NCBI RefSeq assembly: GCF_000213175.1
Contig: NW_009799100.1
Location: 4,919,081 to 4,966,235, forward strand
DNA from: Neurospora tetrasperma FGSC 2508
Lineage: Eukaryota; Ascomycota; Sordariomycetes; Sordariales; Sordariaceae
Length of the DNA stretch: 47,155 nt
Reading direction: 5' to 3'
In this document: positions 10,439 through 23,500 of the stretch, in pieces
Layout: each line of letters opens with the position of its first letter
Numbering within the stretch: position 1 is the first letter of the stretch
Position numbers and translations under genes: made by a program
The notes under the pieces: generated by a model
Seen by the model: only the letters and a program-made list of their open reading frames with translations
What the model was told of the DNA's origin: nothing
Databases searched by the model: none

Positions 10439-11209
10439 GGTGGTATTTCACTTACTTTTTGGTTTACTTATCGATGCTCGGCAATGTTCGAGTCCTAGAG
10501 GGGCAGTCCATCCTTCTTTCCACGACCTTTGAGCGGGGATTGATGTGAGTACTTCATGATGCATTACTTCAACACGCTGTCAGTTCGCTTGCAGTACATG
10601 ATGAACCTTTTCATACTCCTCGATACAACGAACGCCGGGCTGGTGTCTAGAGTTCGGGAACATGTCAATGAACAGGTTCATATGAGTTGAACTTCGCAGG
10701 CATAGCCGCTCAAGTCGAGACCACAAATCCTTTCAGACCTATCACTTAGGACTCGACCTACGAGCTCACTTTCGCGGATCGTCTCTAATGACACACTTGC
10801 TGCAGCAGAACAATTTCCCTGTGTAAGTACTTGCGAGCACCTTGTTATAGTCGATACAGGTTTCTTTTTAAGCGTATCTAGCAGCTATTACAGACGGTGG
10901 AAAAAAAACTTTCCAACACATTGTCACACACTCACCCCTGAGCTTGCTGAATAACATTTCCTACTTCTTCATCCGTGTTGCTACTTTCTCATCCCATCAT
11001 TCATACGCTCATCGGTTTCCAATGACTTCCCAACCAGTCATACGGATGCACCAAGGAGACAAGAAGGCATTTGCTCTGTATCCAGAACATCTATAAAGCT
11101 CCTACGATCCCTTAGTTGGCAGTCACCCACCTAGCTACTATCACAATAATTAGCTCTGTTGCTCAAGCATTATTAAAGACAGATACCTCCAACCAAGATA
11201 TCCTTCGTC

Positions 11210-11440
11210 ATGTCTGAAACCAACACCTCCCCCTTCGAATTGCTCACGGCACATGCATCCATAACCTTATTCGCGGCATATGCTAGCGCTGGGAGGCGCC
11301 CGTTTTCGATGACCTTGCCTCAGCTGATGCAGTACTCAAAGCTGGCGACGTCGTACCAAGTTGATCGCGGGCTGCTGGGGATCCCGATGTCAGGCAGGTC
11401 GTTTATCAGCGTCCTGCAAACGGAAATGAAGGATCAGTAG
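11210..11440 (+). CDS. Small hypothetical ORF, possibly broken
   Basis: The frame from ATG encodes 76 residues (MSETNTSPFELLTAHASI...). CTATAAAG at 11,092-11,099 could be its TATA box. After the TAG stop and a TAA five codons on, the same frame stays open for about 40 codons with a protein-like composition (GQGAAAALAKRLAGRRIEID). It may therefore be a longer gene broken by two nonsense changes, or coding by chance. I recognise no family, and no splice model that removes both stops was found. Confidence 0.3.
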   Translation: MSETNTSPFELLTAHASITLFAAYASAGRRPFSMTLPQLMQYSKLATSYQVDRGLLGIPMSGRSFISVLQTEMKDQ

Positions 11441-13190
11441 AAATTCCTGTAATGGGGTGGGCAGGGCGCTGCCGCAGCGCTTGCTAAGCGGCTTGCTGGA
11501 CGGCGCATCGAAATTGACCGAGCGCTTGGTGAAGGTTGGGTCTTGCCCGTACCTGGTTATATTGGGGGAGATTAGTGAAGTTCATCTCGTAGAGGCAAGT
11601 GGGTGGGTAGGATGATACAAGGCTTGACGGCGGTGAGACAACGGGATGGCAGACGGGAGACGACTTATCAGGTGAGAGTATCGTTGGCAAACTCAGTCTG
11701 CTGGATGACTATGAGGTTTTTCCCCGGGAGGTGGAGCGGAGAGCGGCGGAGCCAATACAATGACAGCGAGGAAGGAGGCGAAGGTGAGATGCAGAGTAAG
11801 GTAGGTTGATGGCGGTTTGTGAACAAGTGTTCCGCTCTTCTGTTAGCTTTCACTCCCAGTTTCGCGAGCTGCGGCTTCCATTAAGAGGGTCTGGTCAATC
11901 GTACCGGTTCGAGAAGCTTGGAGAGATGAATGGAAAGGCGAGTGGTAGGCTTGGTGGTGATTGTTTTCACAGTTATTCAAGCAGCATGTGCTGCTGCTGC
12001 TGATGCTGAGATATTTTGGCAAACAAGTAGGATATCGCCGGCCATTTTATACCCAACTCCTCAACTTCGCTCACGATCTCCATGCTCTCGGCTCGGGTCG
12101 TTGGCTTCATGCCACAGGGATTCTCATCTCGAGCCTAGCAACATCCGCATCACCATTCAGCCGTTCCCAACTCATCCTGCCTCACTTGGCAAATATCAGC
12201 TCTGCTTCCAGACTTCCCTCCGTTAACATCACCGCAATGCCCCATCCAAGTCATTTGTGCTGTGCCACTGGTCGATGGTATCTTCGTCGCCAACTGCACC
12301 ACGCTGATTGCCAAAGGCAGGATCTTTTGCATGGATGAAGAAGTCTAGCTCTCAACTTAGGGCAGACAAGTTTTTCAAGGCTGTGACTGAGTTGTATCGA
12401 CTTGTATCGAAGCATCTACCGATTTCAGGTTAACTGCAACTCTATGTCCACTACGTTGGGTCACTGAACCGCGCATTCAGAACCAAGAAGACAAGAACCT
12501 TTTCGCAGGCTACTAGGCAATGAACGGGACACTATTTACTATTCGGATCCCATGCAAAAAGAGCCTTCTGGGGGGACGAAATCCCTTTGGTTGTCAACTT
12601 CGACGATATTACAACTACAGGTAAGGCTTTCTTTCACTCAGAGAGGACGTTACTCTTCTAGGCGTTTGGAACCAACTGCCCGCTGTAGTGTAGAATAGAT
12701 AGCGTCAGCGTCAAACGGCGGGTGTACTGAGATTTCGAACGGCAGGCACGTAGTAGGATTATTGAAGAGCTATTGACTACTCGAAATGAACTATACAATA
12801 AAGTTGTCAAGGCTTGATGCTAAGAATCCATGTATGAGCGAACGGCTGGACTGTTGGTGAAGAGACAGTGCAGGTGGCCTCTTCTACGAACCAATATGGC
12901 AGGGGACCAGATGGTAACGAAAAAACCCATCCTTGATGCAGCAGGTAGGCGGAAAAAGAAGTCATCGTCGAGATCGTTACATACAAGATGACCTCACCGT
13001 AGGAACGGTAAGCTGTTGCTAACGTGAGTTTATTAACGTGACTTCCTTTGTGAAGCTGCCGCCTCGTTATCTTTGCCGCCGGCTAAATTGCTCTAGATAA
13101 GAAATAAAGAAAAAGAAACGGGAAATAAGACAAGCAAGATAGCCGTTGGAAGAAAGGAGAGATCCAAGAAAAAAGGAAGAGAATTAGAAT

Positions 13191-13195
13191 AAAAA
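13191..13195 (-). terminator. Pol III terminator of 5S gene
   Basis: Five T on the minus strand begin two bases after the last 5S nucleotide. Confidence 0.75.
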
Positions 13196-13197
13196 GA

Positions 13198-13315
13198 CAT
13201 ACAACACCAGGGATTCGCTGGTCGTCACCGACCCAACTACTAGTCTGGCCCTCACTGGCTTATCTATGGGAGAGCGGACGGGATCCCGAGTTTTCCAGTG
13301 GGTATGGTCGTATGT
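13198..13315 (-). rRNA. 5S rRNA gene, complete
   Basis: The minus strand gives a 118-nt 5S rRNA starting ACATACGACC and ending GTTGTATG. Terminal helix bases, the AACTCGGGATCCCGTCC loop and the helix IV hairpin GGTCG-GTGA-CGACC are all intact. A TATA motif at 13,341-13,344 lies exactly at -29 to -26, where Neurospora 5S genes require one. A T5 run follows two bases past the end. It appears to be a functional dispersed 5S gene and is the reference for the two damaged copies at 1-105 and 39,185-39,251. Confidence 0.95.
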
Positions 13316-13340
13316 GCTTTGTTGCAGGCAAAAAATGCAT

Positions 13341-13344
13341 TATA
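13341..13344 (-). promoter_or_regulatory. TATA element of 5S gene (-29 to -26)
   Basis: The palindromic TATA sits 26-29 bases upstream of the 5S start at 13,315. This matches the external TATA element known to be needed, with internal boxes, for Neurospora 5S transcription by Pol III. Confidence 0.8.
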
Positions 13345-14559
13345 TTCCCAAGATAGTCTCCCAAGAGCATCGCCGAGGGGGCCACTACCATCTCGGTCCG
13401 TAACATATCTGTCTGGGTCTCCATCTACCCCAAAGCTATGGTTAGGCCAGAATCGTCAAAGATAAGGAACATAGGATACTTGTGGACATTGTCGAGTCTC
13501 AACAAATAACTTGTTTCCAGCTTTACTAACAAGAAGCCATCCGCAACAGCAAGAATCAAGATCCAGAGTCCAGATCGTCTGCGCTAGAAACACAACGGAT
13601 TCTCCCCACGTCTAGCATGGTCCCATCCCCCACACTCCATCATCCGATGTTTGTATGCGGCTCAAGGGCCGTTGCAACGTTCGGAAGCCGCGGGGATGTG
13701 ACCATGTGGGGCCCTCGGTATCAGTATCGTTCGAGGTATGGTTTGAGATTTGGAATTTGTTGAGGGGAAGCTGCACGGGGGCCGGCGGAAATGGAACGGG
13801 CCGAACGAGATTCAGTGAGGGGCAGAGATATGCTCCCTGAAGAATGAGGGTGTGTGTCCCCGAGGTCTCTTGTAGTGTAATGTATGTGAAAGGAGAGTTT
13901 GAAGGGTATGGTCCGAAGTCTGAAGTGTCAGAAACTGAAAATGTCGTCAAGTGGAAGGTGTCGTTGATCCGAGGGAAGAATGACAGACACAACAACCAAG
14001 CCAGGGAAGTCCCACTTGTAGGGCGTAGCGCATGTGAAATTGTGGGTTGGTACTTTTGTCCAGGATAAAATAGCCATTTTTTTTTTCTTACCTTTTTTGA
14101 CAGGTGATATCTGCCGATTTTGTCGACCTGGTTGCTCCGGTTAAACGGTTATTATCAAATTTCGGAGTCTGCACCGGGAGAATAACAAAGTCTTTCATAG
14201 GCCTCCCGAGCAAAAGCAAAGAAAAGCGTACTTTTTGTTTTCGTCCTGTAATGTAATCGTATTTAACATTTTGTGTTTCGGACATTTTCGTCACTTGTGT
14301 CGAACACACCAAACAACCATCATCGATCTCAACCACCAACCACGAACATCAGCAAGCACCTCCCAAACACCAATCAACCAACCAACCAACCAACCATGGA
14401 ATCAACCCCTGCGTCCGTCAGCTGCGCAAACACGTGTGAAACAACGACACCTTTCAAAACTATGAACCACTCAACCCGACGCACATAATACTGATGGCAA
14501 CATCGATTCAGTCCTTCGTTCGTTCGTTGGGCCGTTCTGCCCTACCCGTGCCACCAACG

Positions 14560-14594
<35 letters not shown>
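14560..14594. repeat. (AAC)n microsatellite
   Basis: About eleven AAC units in a row in non-coding DNA. Confidence 0.9.
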
Positions 14595-17247
14595 GCCTCT
14601 TTGACAATTACCCACAAATGGCTGCCTGCATCAAACAACCGCGACAACTCCAGCATGTACAACCCCACGGGGAATCGTCCCTGCATGGCCGGTCGGTCTG
14701 CAACTTCATATCTGCATACCACAATCTGTCCTTGCGGAAAAGGAAGGTGTCATGGGCACGTATGTATCGATTTATTTCTTTACCCTCTGCGAACAGGTCC
14801 ATCCTTCAAACGAGTGTGTTATCGCCGTACCGTGTCAACCTGCATGTTGTAGTATCGTGTCGTTCCTCGGTCGTTGGGTACTTCATCCCTTTCCTTGAGC
14901 CTTCCTCCAAGTGGTGGTTGATGAACTTCCTAGCTTGGCTACTCCGCCGGTGAAAGGTTCGAGCAAGTAAATCTTAAACACGGCAGGTACCGAGGTTCTT
15001 GTTAGGACTGGAAGTTGAAGATAGGATACAGCGCGGCGACGGTTAATAACAGTTTTGCCGGTTCCGACTTGCCTCCCTCTCGCCATCCAGTCCCAGTAGG
15101 TCCCAGTCCCAGTTCCGGTACTATCACAACTAGTCCCAGTTTCATTGCCCCGTCTCTGGACCGCGGCTCGAGGCTCAAGTCGATGTCGTCCGAGGTGTGC
15201 AAGTGGACCTATCTGGGGACTCCAGATTCCAGACTCCGGAGGAGTCCAGAAGCCTGGGGGTAATTTGGGGTAATGTACAGGGATTGCACGTGAGAAAGAT
15301 ACATACATAGGTACGTGGAGATATGGTGATTCCTGGGACAGACAGACAACATTCATACGGCCTACGGAGGGTTGTCCAGGGGACTTGATACGGGCCACGA
15401 GGCTTAAGTCGAGGACCGGACATGAAAAATGAAAACATAAGATGGCCAATTATGTCCCCAAATACCCATGTGAAAGTCAAGACACTACCCGACAGATCGG
15501 AAGTGAGAGTCCAGCAAAGCAACTATTGACTGGATTCGGACATTGGACCCTGCCAAGCACGCAATCTACACGTGTACATACAATTTGGGGCACTGGGTTT
15601 AGAGAAGGAAGATAGTACGCACTGTGATCTGGACCCTATTCTAGAGGTCTTACTTACTGCTGGTGAGAGTCCGCATAAAGTTGACATGTCAGGTTTGACA
15701 TGTGATGGGACTACACGTGTAATCGATATAAGCTCGACGGAGGTTAAGGTAGGTACTTAGGCAGTGTGTTCTGAGAAGCTACAACGAACATTAACCTACC
15801 TCGACCTAAATTTGTGTGGAAGGGGAATGCTACGCCGCATGAACCGCGGCCTCAAGGCATCCTAGAGCTAGAGGATGTAGTATACGCCCTTGGGCACCAA
15901 CAGTTGAGACTCATCTTGACACAAACCTTTGTTAGAGTTCTTACTCTTCACACCCTCCCTTTGTCCCGGCCATTTAGAACAAATCAGCAGTGTGCTACCC
16001 AAATCTTTTACTTCCACGTCCGCCGACCACTGACTGTCTCGTATCTACCTACTGTCTCGCTCGTGGCGACCATGTCATGTAGCTACCTAGGTCGCTACCT
16101 TGGTGAAATCGAGATTATCCTGGACGTAACACAGCATAGGCTCAAGTTCGTCCGTCCCAGTTGAGCCGCTAAGCCGCCGAGCCGAGCCGCTGTGTCACCA
16201 CTTCTCACCGTTCGATTTCTCCCCGTCGGGTAACTGAAGAATGGAGATGGACTTCAGCGGAACGGTACATATACGGGCCGGGCAAGGACTGATACACATA
16301 TAACTATGTAGGTATTGAGTTGATTCGATGAGTTGGAGTTCCCGCATCTGATTAATGGCTGCTACGATCCAGATGCAAGGTCCACGTTCGTTCTCGACTA
16401 TTGAGTTCAGGAGCAAGCACACCAGATAACTGGCTGACGGTACGGCGTACCTACGTAGGTATGTATACAATACATTTTATGTCACCTCATACCTCTCTAT
16501 ATTAGACGGCTGTTGTACAGGCGGCAGAGCCGCCGCATTGAGCGACATACAGATCGGATCGGCCCTGCCACCTTGACTTTGCAAGGCAATGGAAGGCAAG
16601 CAGCAAGGAGGAACACAATATTGCGACTCTCGCTTGTCTTTGGCGAGGTTCAAGTTTTCCTGTTTTCCACATTGGCTTTCGTCACATTCAATTTTCAAGA
16701 TGGAATTTTTGCGCGCCCCTTGGAACGAAGCCGGATGTGAGGCCCCGACTGGACGTCCAACCTCGGGACGGCAGAGGTAGCGAACCTTTCGGAGAGGAGA
16801 AGCTCTTTGACCGGTGACCGCAATGGCCCTCCTCGGCAACGCAGTGGCTTCTTTATTCGGAACTTGGAATGAGCCATTGAGACCGGTGCAACTCCGGAGG
16901 TGATTGCTTGTCTAATGTGCCGCCGCCGTGTGCGGAAGCATTATGAATCATCAATCATGTTTGAAGAGATCTGGTTTCGGTCGACAGATCGCACGATGCC
17001 ATGCAGTTGAGTGGATAGTAGGACAGGACCCTCAACTCCGTAAGGTAAGAAACAAAGAACGAAAATAACACGGAACAGAAAAGCGTTCCCTTTGTTACAA
17101 CCGTGTGTTGTCGATGCAGCAGCAGCACCAACAGCCTTAGCCGCAGCCGCAGCAGCAGTTTCCCTAGGGCCAGTTGCATTCAGTTGTTGTCATTGTTGCA
17201 TTGCCCCTGAGCAAGTTGCGTTGCTTCATTGTCCAGCAAAGCACTGA

Positions 17248-17275
17248 CTACACTACACTACACTACACTACACTA
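17248..17275. repeat. (CTACA)n microsatellite
   Basis: Five and a half CTACA units in tandem, ending at CTAGTGTAG. The related motif TGTAGTGTAG recurs alone near 22,630, 26,737 and 32,960. Confidence 0.9.
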
Positions 17276-18893
17276 GTGTAGACAGATGGAAATAGTCGGG
17301 CCTAAGAGACTTCGTAATCGATCCAGCTGGTTTGAAGTTCCCTTGCCTTTCGGACGGACCCGATCCGGCCTGGTATGGCCTCGCTGTCTCGCGCTCTCTC
17401 GCTGTTTCCGACGGACCTTCTCACCAGTGGCAGTGAAACTTGAAGAGGTACGGTCCACGTGTAGTGGGCGGGCGGTGCCAGGGGAAATTAGGCAATTGGT
17501 GATGGTGATATTCTACCACGGCTTCACCTAAACACGTGTCCGTTATGCAATTGTCTTTTGGCTCCATCGTGAAGTGCTCGTATTAGTGTTTGACTACGAC
17601 GAATGGAGTCTTCCGGCTGGATCGTACACTACACTGCACACACAAATCTGCGTTTCGGCATCACCAATGGATGCTTCGTACAGCCCCAGTGCCGTGCCGT
17701 GCCGTAGAGGTATCGTCTGATTGGAACGTCTCAGCTGTACGATTGTGCCTGAAACTTTGGCGTACGGTATCAATATTACGTACCGTAAGTATCAAGTATC
17801 ATTGTTACAAACAGCGGGTTGCTTGCCTAGGATTCTGGACTCCATCTTGCTCTTGGCAGGTAGCAGGGCCTGGTAACAAACAAACCCTCATCACCCCCCT
17901 CAACCCACACAGACATCCCACACGCCCACAATCAGCCCGCCCCCAAAACCTCAAAGAGAGAGGGAGAATCCCAATAGGAAACCCCGACGGATTCCCCAGA
18001 CCCCCGTTTCAACTGCGCCTGCCCCGGCTCCTTGCGAGTTGCCAATCCCGAGTGGGAAAGAGAAAGTAGAACTGAGCGCCAAGGACCCCCAAGGCACCGG
18101 CATGCCCGTGCCCCGGTTTTCTTTTTTTTGTCTTTCGTTTTTTTCGCTTTCTCTGTTTTGAGTGGAGAAATTGCGGAGCCTCTTCAAAATACCATCGGCA
18201 GATGATGCCGAGATCCGGCATAAGGCCGAGGGAGGCACCGCCCTCATCAATTGGTTGTTGGTCCGATTTTAATCGATTCATCATCCCAGCAAGCGAACCT
18301 CGACCGAACGAGGCAGAGAAAATTTTGAGTTTCGATGCCATGCGCACGTTCGATCGCTTGATTGCAACAAGTTTGGGAGATGGCGTCGGCGCATCAAGTA
18401 GAGATTTCGCCGCAAACCTGGTCCCTCCTGATCCCCCCGTGGGGGCCCCAAACACCAGCAACCGCAATTGATTCGGGGAAACACAAAACAGAAAATTTTG
18501 ACAAGGAGGATACAGAGACAAAGAGGCCATCAAGGTTCCTGCACGGAGTTTTTTGTCAGATTATCGCACGGGGTTTTCTCCATACCTTTCTCCATCGCAT
18601 GAGCCTTGCTTGACGGTCATGTCAGGGGAAGCCTGCTGTTGCTCCAGATGCAAAGAATGGAGGGGCGCCAGCTCGGCGAGAGGCCGAGGGAAACTGGAAA
18701 GGTGGGGCGCTCTGGAGAATCCGGAGACAAGCTGGAGATGAAGAGATGTCATGAAAACTGGGGAATGGTAAGACCAGCGTAGCCTTCAATCAGGGGTGCA
18801 TGTTACGATACCAGTGATACCGAGTGTGACCGGCAGTCTCGACTCCGTTCTCTGCGTGACTGTTGGATTCTGCGGCTCAGCTGTGGCTAAGAC

Positions 18894-20526
18894 TCACCAG
18901 TCGGCCTGAGAATCCTGAATCTCCCGATCACGACCAAAGACCTTACTGGCGAGCTGTGATTCGTCCGCCGTGGTGTTGAAGGCGGCGTCTGCGTCTTCGT
19001 CACCTGCATCTTCGGCTTTGTCAGATCCCTCTTTCTCCTCTTCTGGCTCCTCATCCTCTTGATCGCTTTCAGGCTCTGGGACAAGAAGGATGTCCTCGCT
19101 TCCCTGCCACTGCGAGGGCGGAGGCGGCACGGCTTCGTCGTCCTCTTCCTGCCAACCGTAATCCTCATCATCGCTATCGGCTATCTCCAAAGTGGTGTCA
19201 CCCAACTTTCGCTTCGTGCTCGGTGTAGACAAGTGGTTCGGTAGCGGTTCACTGAAGTCGTATTCGACTGTAACCAAGCCGCTCTGATATATGACATGTC
19301 AATAACTAAGCAGACTTGTAACTGGGTGGGGAGTAGGTTTACCTCTTCGATATCAAAGGCGCAGATAGTGTCAACAGATGCTTCGCTAGTCTTCCCATTG
19401 AGTTTCTGCGCTCCAACAAGACGCAAGCCTTGCACTTTTGCGTCACTGAACGCTAAATTGCGGTACAGCACAAGTCTGGTAGAAACTCCCTGCTCCCATA
19501 CGCTGGCGTTTATAGCCGGCACAAGAGTTGCTCCCCGTTCTACCTGCATCACCTTTGTTGCGCATTGTGTGAGAACAACGATAGCTATGTCTCTCGTGGC
19601 GGCAAGTTTCTGAAGTGCGCCGATGATGTACTGCAGTACTTGCAACCTCCGAGCGGAAAGAGATGGAACTTTGAGACTGTCAGACCAACGCCATGCTTTG
19701 CTTGGGTGGGGGGAACGTACCTTTGTCTCCTTTATTATCCACCATCTTCTTTTGCTCTGGTGTCCTTGGAAAGGCATGATTTACCAGCGCGGATAAAGAA
19801 TCGACCACTATAAGCGATGTGTCTTGCGGTATGCAGCTCGGCGTAGGTCGACATAGAAGAGCGATCAAGTGAGGTAGACTGAGGCATGTGTAGTGCGTGA
19901 GAGCATTGAGGCGCTCATCGACTGTCGCTTCTTCCTGTTCCCTTTCCTTGTCCCTCTTCACTCTGGAGCCAAGGACAGAGCGCAGACGCTCAATTGGAAC
20001 TCGGTGAAATCCATCTATATCGGGAAGTTAGGGCGAATGGTTAGTGCACCCGTAGGTTGACAGCACAATCACTGCATAAACGGACCTACCTACCCAAACG
20101 ACACCTTTGCCCTCACTCAGGCAGTTGGCTGAGAGTTGTATGCTGTATGGTATCAGTCAAATTGAGAAGCCACTTGCTTTCCTTTGATGCGAACGGTCAA
20201 CTCACCCGAAAGCAGTCTTTCCGACGCCAGGAGGCCCCCAAATCTCAGTAACTTGACCCTTCTGTATTCCTCCAGTGACTGTTTCGATGTCTAGACTCGG
20301 TTTCAAAGCGGCATCGAGGGCGTCTAGGCTGGTAGGGATGAAAGGCGAGTTGTCTCCATCGTTCAGGTCATCCAAGGCATCGGCAGCGGAGACGGTAGGC
20401 ATGCGATCTTCACAGGATACGTCAGCGATTGGGGAATTACGTCTACGGTTATCAGGACATCTCACGCGTTGAAGGGAGATCATCGAAGCTGGCGACATCA
20501 TGGCCATGTCTTTCGTGGTAATCCAT
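18894..20526 (-). CDS. RAD51 paralogue, RAD55 type (RecA-fold DNA repair ATPase)
   Basis: Six exons, 20526-20466, 20407-20206, 20142-20090, 20014-19721, 19668-19343 and 19283-18894, join in phase to 441 residues. Walker A is GPPGVGKT at 78-85, after GGIQKGQVTEIW; Walker B is SLIVVD ending at 177. The core continues with LQVLQYIIGALQKLA and VPAINASVWEQGVSTRLVLYR, as in RAD51 paralogues. RAD55-type proteins pair with RAD57 and stabilise RAD51 filaments in homologous recombination. The C-terminal 90 residues are strongly acidic (DSDDED, DQEDEEPEEE). Two introns use AAG acceptors (GAAG, AAAG), so exons 1 and 5 are slightly less certain; without exon 1 the first ATG is 20,402 (419 residues). I recall the N. 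crassa RAD55 homologue as mus-48, next to cre-1, but cannot verify that here. Confidence 0.87.
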
Positions 20527-23500
20527 CTTGCCCGGAGAGCGTGGGCTGGGTGACGGCGGAACAAACCAGTCTGGGTGTAGGTAATAACGGCACCGTCCAA
20601 GTCGGAACAATCGGGAGCGGAGAATGATAGGGCAGCCCCGTTTTTCCCGGCGGTTGCGGTCACTGTCCAAAGCTCGGCGTCGGCTGCTACGGTAGCGCGC
20701 ACGCCGGAAGGCGGCTAAAGGGCACTTGGTGTAGATCCGGGGGAGTTGAGGACTCGACGATCATCGGTGTTCCGGCCGGAGCGCGGGGAGGGTCGCGGTT
20801 TCGCAAGGTACGTACACCTCTGCCGGCATTTGAATGTAAGGTTAGCGTGGTGAACTGCAAAGTGGCGATAACTTTATCTTTCGTACGAAAGATGGCTGAT
20901 TTGCTCACCTCCAATGTCCTGAAATTTTCAAGTGGCGGCACCACCCAAACAAGTAATATGCCGGCAGAGGTGTAGTGTAGCTGGGCCACCTTGATCTTGC
21001 TGGCTTGGTCGACGTCAGTCTCGTCGCGACGTTGGAGATGCCAAGTAGTCTATTTGGAGAGCCGGTGCACATCCCGCGGGGAGAGGGTGAAAGGGCTGGT
21101 ATGTACGTACCGTTACGGTAATGGTCATTCAGCGTTGCTGAATTGGGACGACGAACGGGGCAAGTGACAGACACATTTACAGCCAGGCCAGCGACGTGCA
21201 TGCGCAAGGCTGGCTCCAGGCAGGTCCGGCTCTTTGACAGGATCTTATCGATACGTACTGTTACGAGCACTCCGTTTCATACCTTCCGTGGTTGAAATTT
21301 CCAGGTTTTCTTTTCGGTCCGTTGTTCTTCGAACCAGAACAGATCACGACCATCTTCAGCTGATAATCCCACGATCAGTCGAAAGTATGACGTCTCCTCA
21401 CATCGACGAATCGGTACATCTGACGAAGTCCATCGCTTATCACATCAGTCCACGACAATTGTTGAGACGGTTCGGATGGTCTACCGCGACATTTTAGTAC
21501 GTTCTTAAAGCTGCTAGGGATGCTCAACATTGGCCCTTCCTTGGTGGGAAGTTATTCACAGGCTGGATGATTTCATCCGCATGTGAGCACCGAGACTAGA
21601 CAGTCCAGAACACGAGCTTTCAAAAGGCCAAGTCCCAAGACATGCGAGTCTCGTCTCAGTCTTTGGAAGATCTCGCTTTGATACGGTTTCCCGTATTGAA
21701 CACCACGGAATTATGTATTGATGCCATGACCATGAATTCCTGAACTCGGCTTTCCGCCCACAATGTCCGACTGTTTTCAGGAGTCTTCCCGTCTGGCTGC
21801 ACTGCTTGTGCTTCATCATGCCGATCCGGCTATTGTTTTACGTGCCTTTTCTCGTCTCGTTTGATGACAACTAATTATTTGTCAATCAAGCTTCGAAAAC
21901 CGTCCATGCCATCCTAGACTTGCCTAAGCCCCCTTAGCTTGGAGAAGAAGAAGAAAAGAACGAAAGACAGAACATTCTAGCGAGCCCCTTTTGCCCTCAT
22001 TTGTGGGAGTAAGCCCAAAGAATGAGCTTTTCGCTCGTCACGAAGCGAAGCAAGGGCAAGTTGCTCCCGCGTAGTGAATTGAAAATGACGAAGACGACGA
22101 AGATTGATAATATTCCCCGGCTCAGCCCGGTTACCAGATTGACTCAGTGTCCCACCTCCCACCTCCTAACCCTCCAATTCAACCCTGGTGAGAGTGAGGC
22201 TCATCTCGTACACTACTAATGTTGTGGGGTTAAGATCAGCATTATCCCTAATGGGGAAATTAAGGAGAAGTAAACTATGCTCATAGAGGCATGGCCGTCG
22301 TATTTCTCTCCCCGTGGGGTCCGGGGAAGCCGTTCGCCCTACGGAGGAACGGTGATGGATGGTGAACACTTGAACCCTGTCCTGTCTGTTCCGGCGTGGA
22401 TTTTCTTCCTTTTTGCCTTTTCTTTTTCTCCTTCTTTCCTCGCCTCACCCTTTCAGATGTCTTGGCTTTCCAACACTTTTTAGCGTCTTGTAACTGCGTT
22501 ACACATGCAGTCGTTTGGCGCAAGTACAGAAGTGCGTATGTACTGGTATAATGGAGTATTACTTAGTACCGCCCGGGTGGCCAGGCCGAATCCCAATGAA
22601 CCTCGAGGGGGAAAGGGGAGGGACGACTGTGTGTAGTGTAGAGGGCTGAGAAGATGAGGCTCCTTGTCTGGACCCTACAGTATCTTGCAGTCTGATCCCC
22701 TTGGCCCTGACAGGGAAATTGTTGAAGAAAGATGAATTATCTCCACATGGGATTTTGGTGTTGATGAAGAAAGGGGCATGTGACATGGGGAAGAATAGTT
22801 CAAGTTGTCCCCTTGTTTCATTAGTCGTTGGAGTGTCTCTTGATCAGCCATTTGTTTGGACCAAAACCTATGCCAAGCCTTACCCAAACGAAGCTCTAGT
22901 ATCAATGATTGAACGCCATCGATTACCGTTCTGTTTCTTCGAGTGACGTTTCTCAGATTGCTGTTGTTAGTCTTCTCCCTCGTTGAATGTCTGAGGCCGA
23001 GCGATATATTTTATTGTTGCTTTTCGGTGTTTCTGGTCACGGTATGACTGAGCCGCCGCGATGCGAAATTTTCGTCAGTGCTAGGTGATATGACAAGTAT
23101 ATCGAGCACGAGCGTCATCATTCCTTACGCGGAAAATGTCGAGTGTCATATGAAGTTCATCACAAGACGGATAAATTCCTCCATACCGGTTTTTTCCCTC
23201 TCACTTGCCTGACGAACTTCTAACAAAGATGTGTAGCGAATGAACCAACCATCATGAGGATACGCTGTATATGAATGCGAGTTGAAGGACCCAATGTTGT
23301 TTCTGTAACATTTCACAACATAACATGCTTGATGGCTTGTTGCCAGCTGGTTTGCCTGGCTGCACTCACTGATGAGCTCACGATCCTTCTGCATTTTCGG
23401 AGCGTTCTCCCTTTGGACATCACTGATAGGTCCTTGATAGTGATGCTTGTCGGAAAGGACACCCGGGGCCCGGATCTGCGACTTCTGTCTGAATCCCAAA

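Larger units (their letters stand above)
10406..13197. other. Mostly non-coding stretch
   Basis: Apart from the small ORF at 11,210-11,440, I see no gene. An ORF from ATG 11,930 starts with a signal-peptide-like hydrophobic stretch ending CAAAADA but turns into low-information sequence. Longer frames nearby begin at non-ATG codons. Confidence 0.4.
13316..18893. other. Large intergenic region with microsatellites
   Basis: About 5.6 kb without a supported gene. It holds an AAC/ACA triplet run (about 14,560-14,594), a CTACA pentamer run (17,248-17,275), CAG-like triplets near 17,118-17,160 and scattered ACCTAGGT/GTACGTAC-type palindromes common in Neurospora intergenic DNA. A 127-codon minus-strand frame at 13,612-13,995 starts at TTG and has no recognisable motif. 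The left end flanks the 5S gene, and the right end is the 3' side of the RAD51 paralogue. Confidence 0.5.

Noticed and set aside
11930-12226. ORF with signal-peptide-like N-terminus
   Set aside because: After the hydrophobic start the composition is unconvincing, with no family resemblance and competing frames over the same DNA.
13612-13995. 127-codon minus-strand ORF
   Set aside because: Starts at TTG, has no motif, and overlaps open frames on the other strand.
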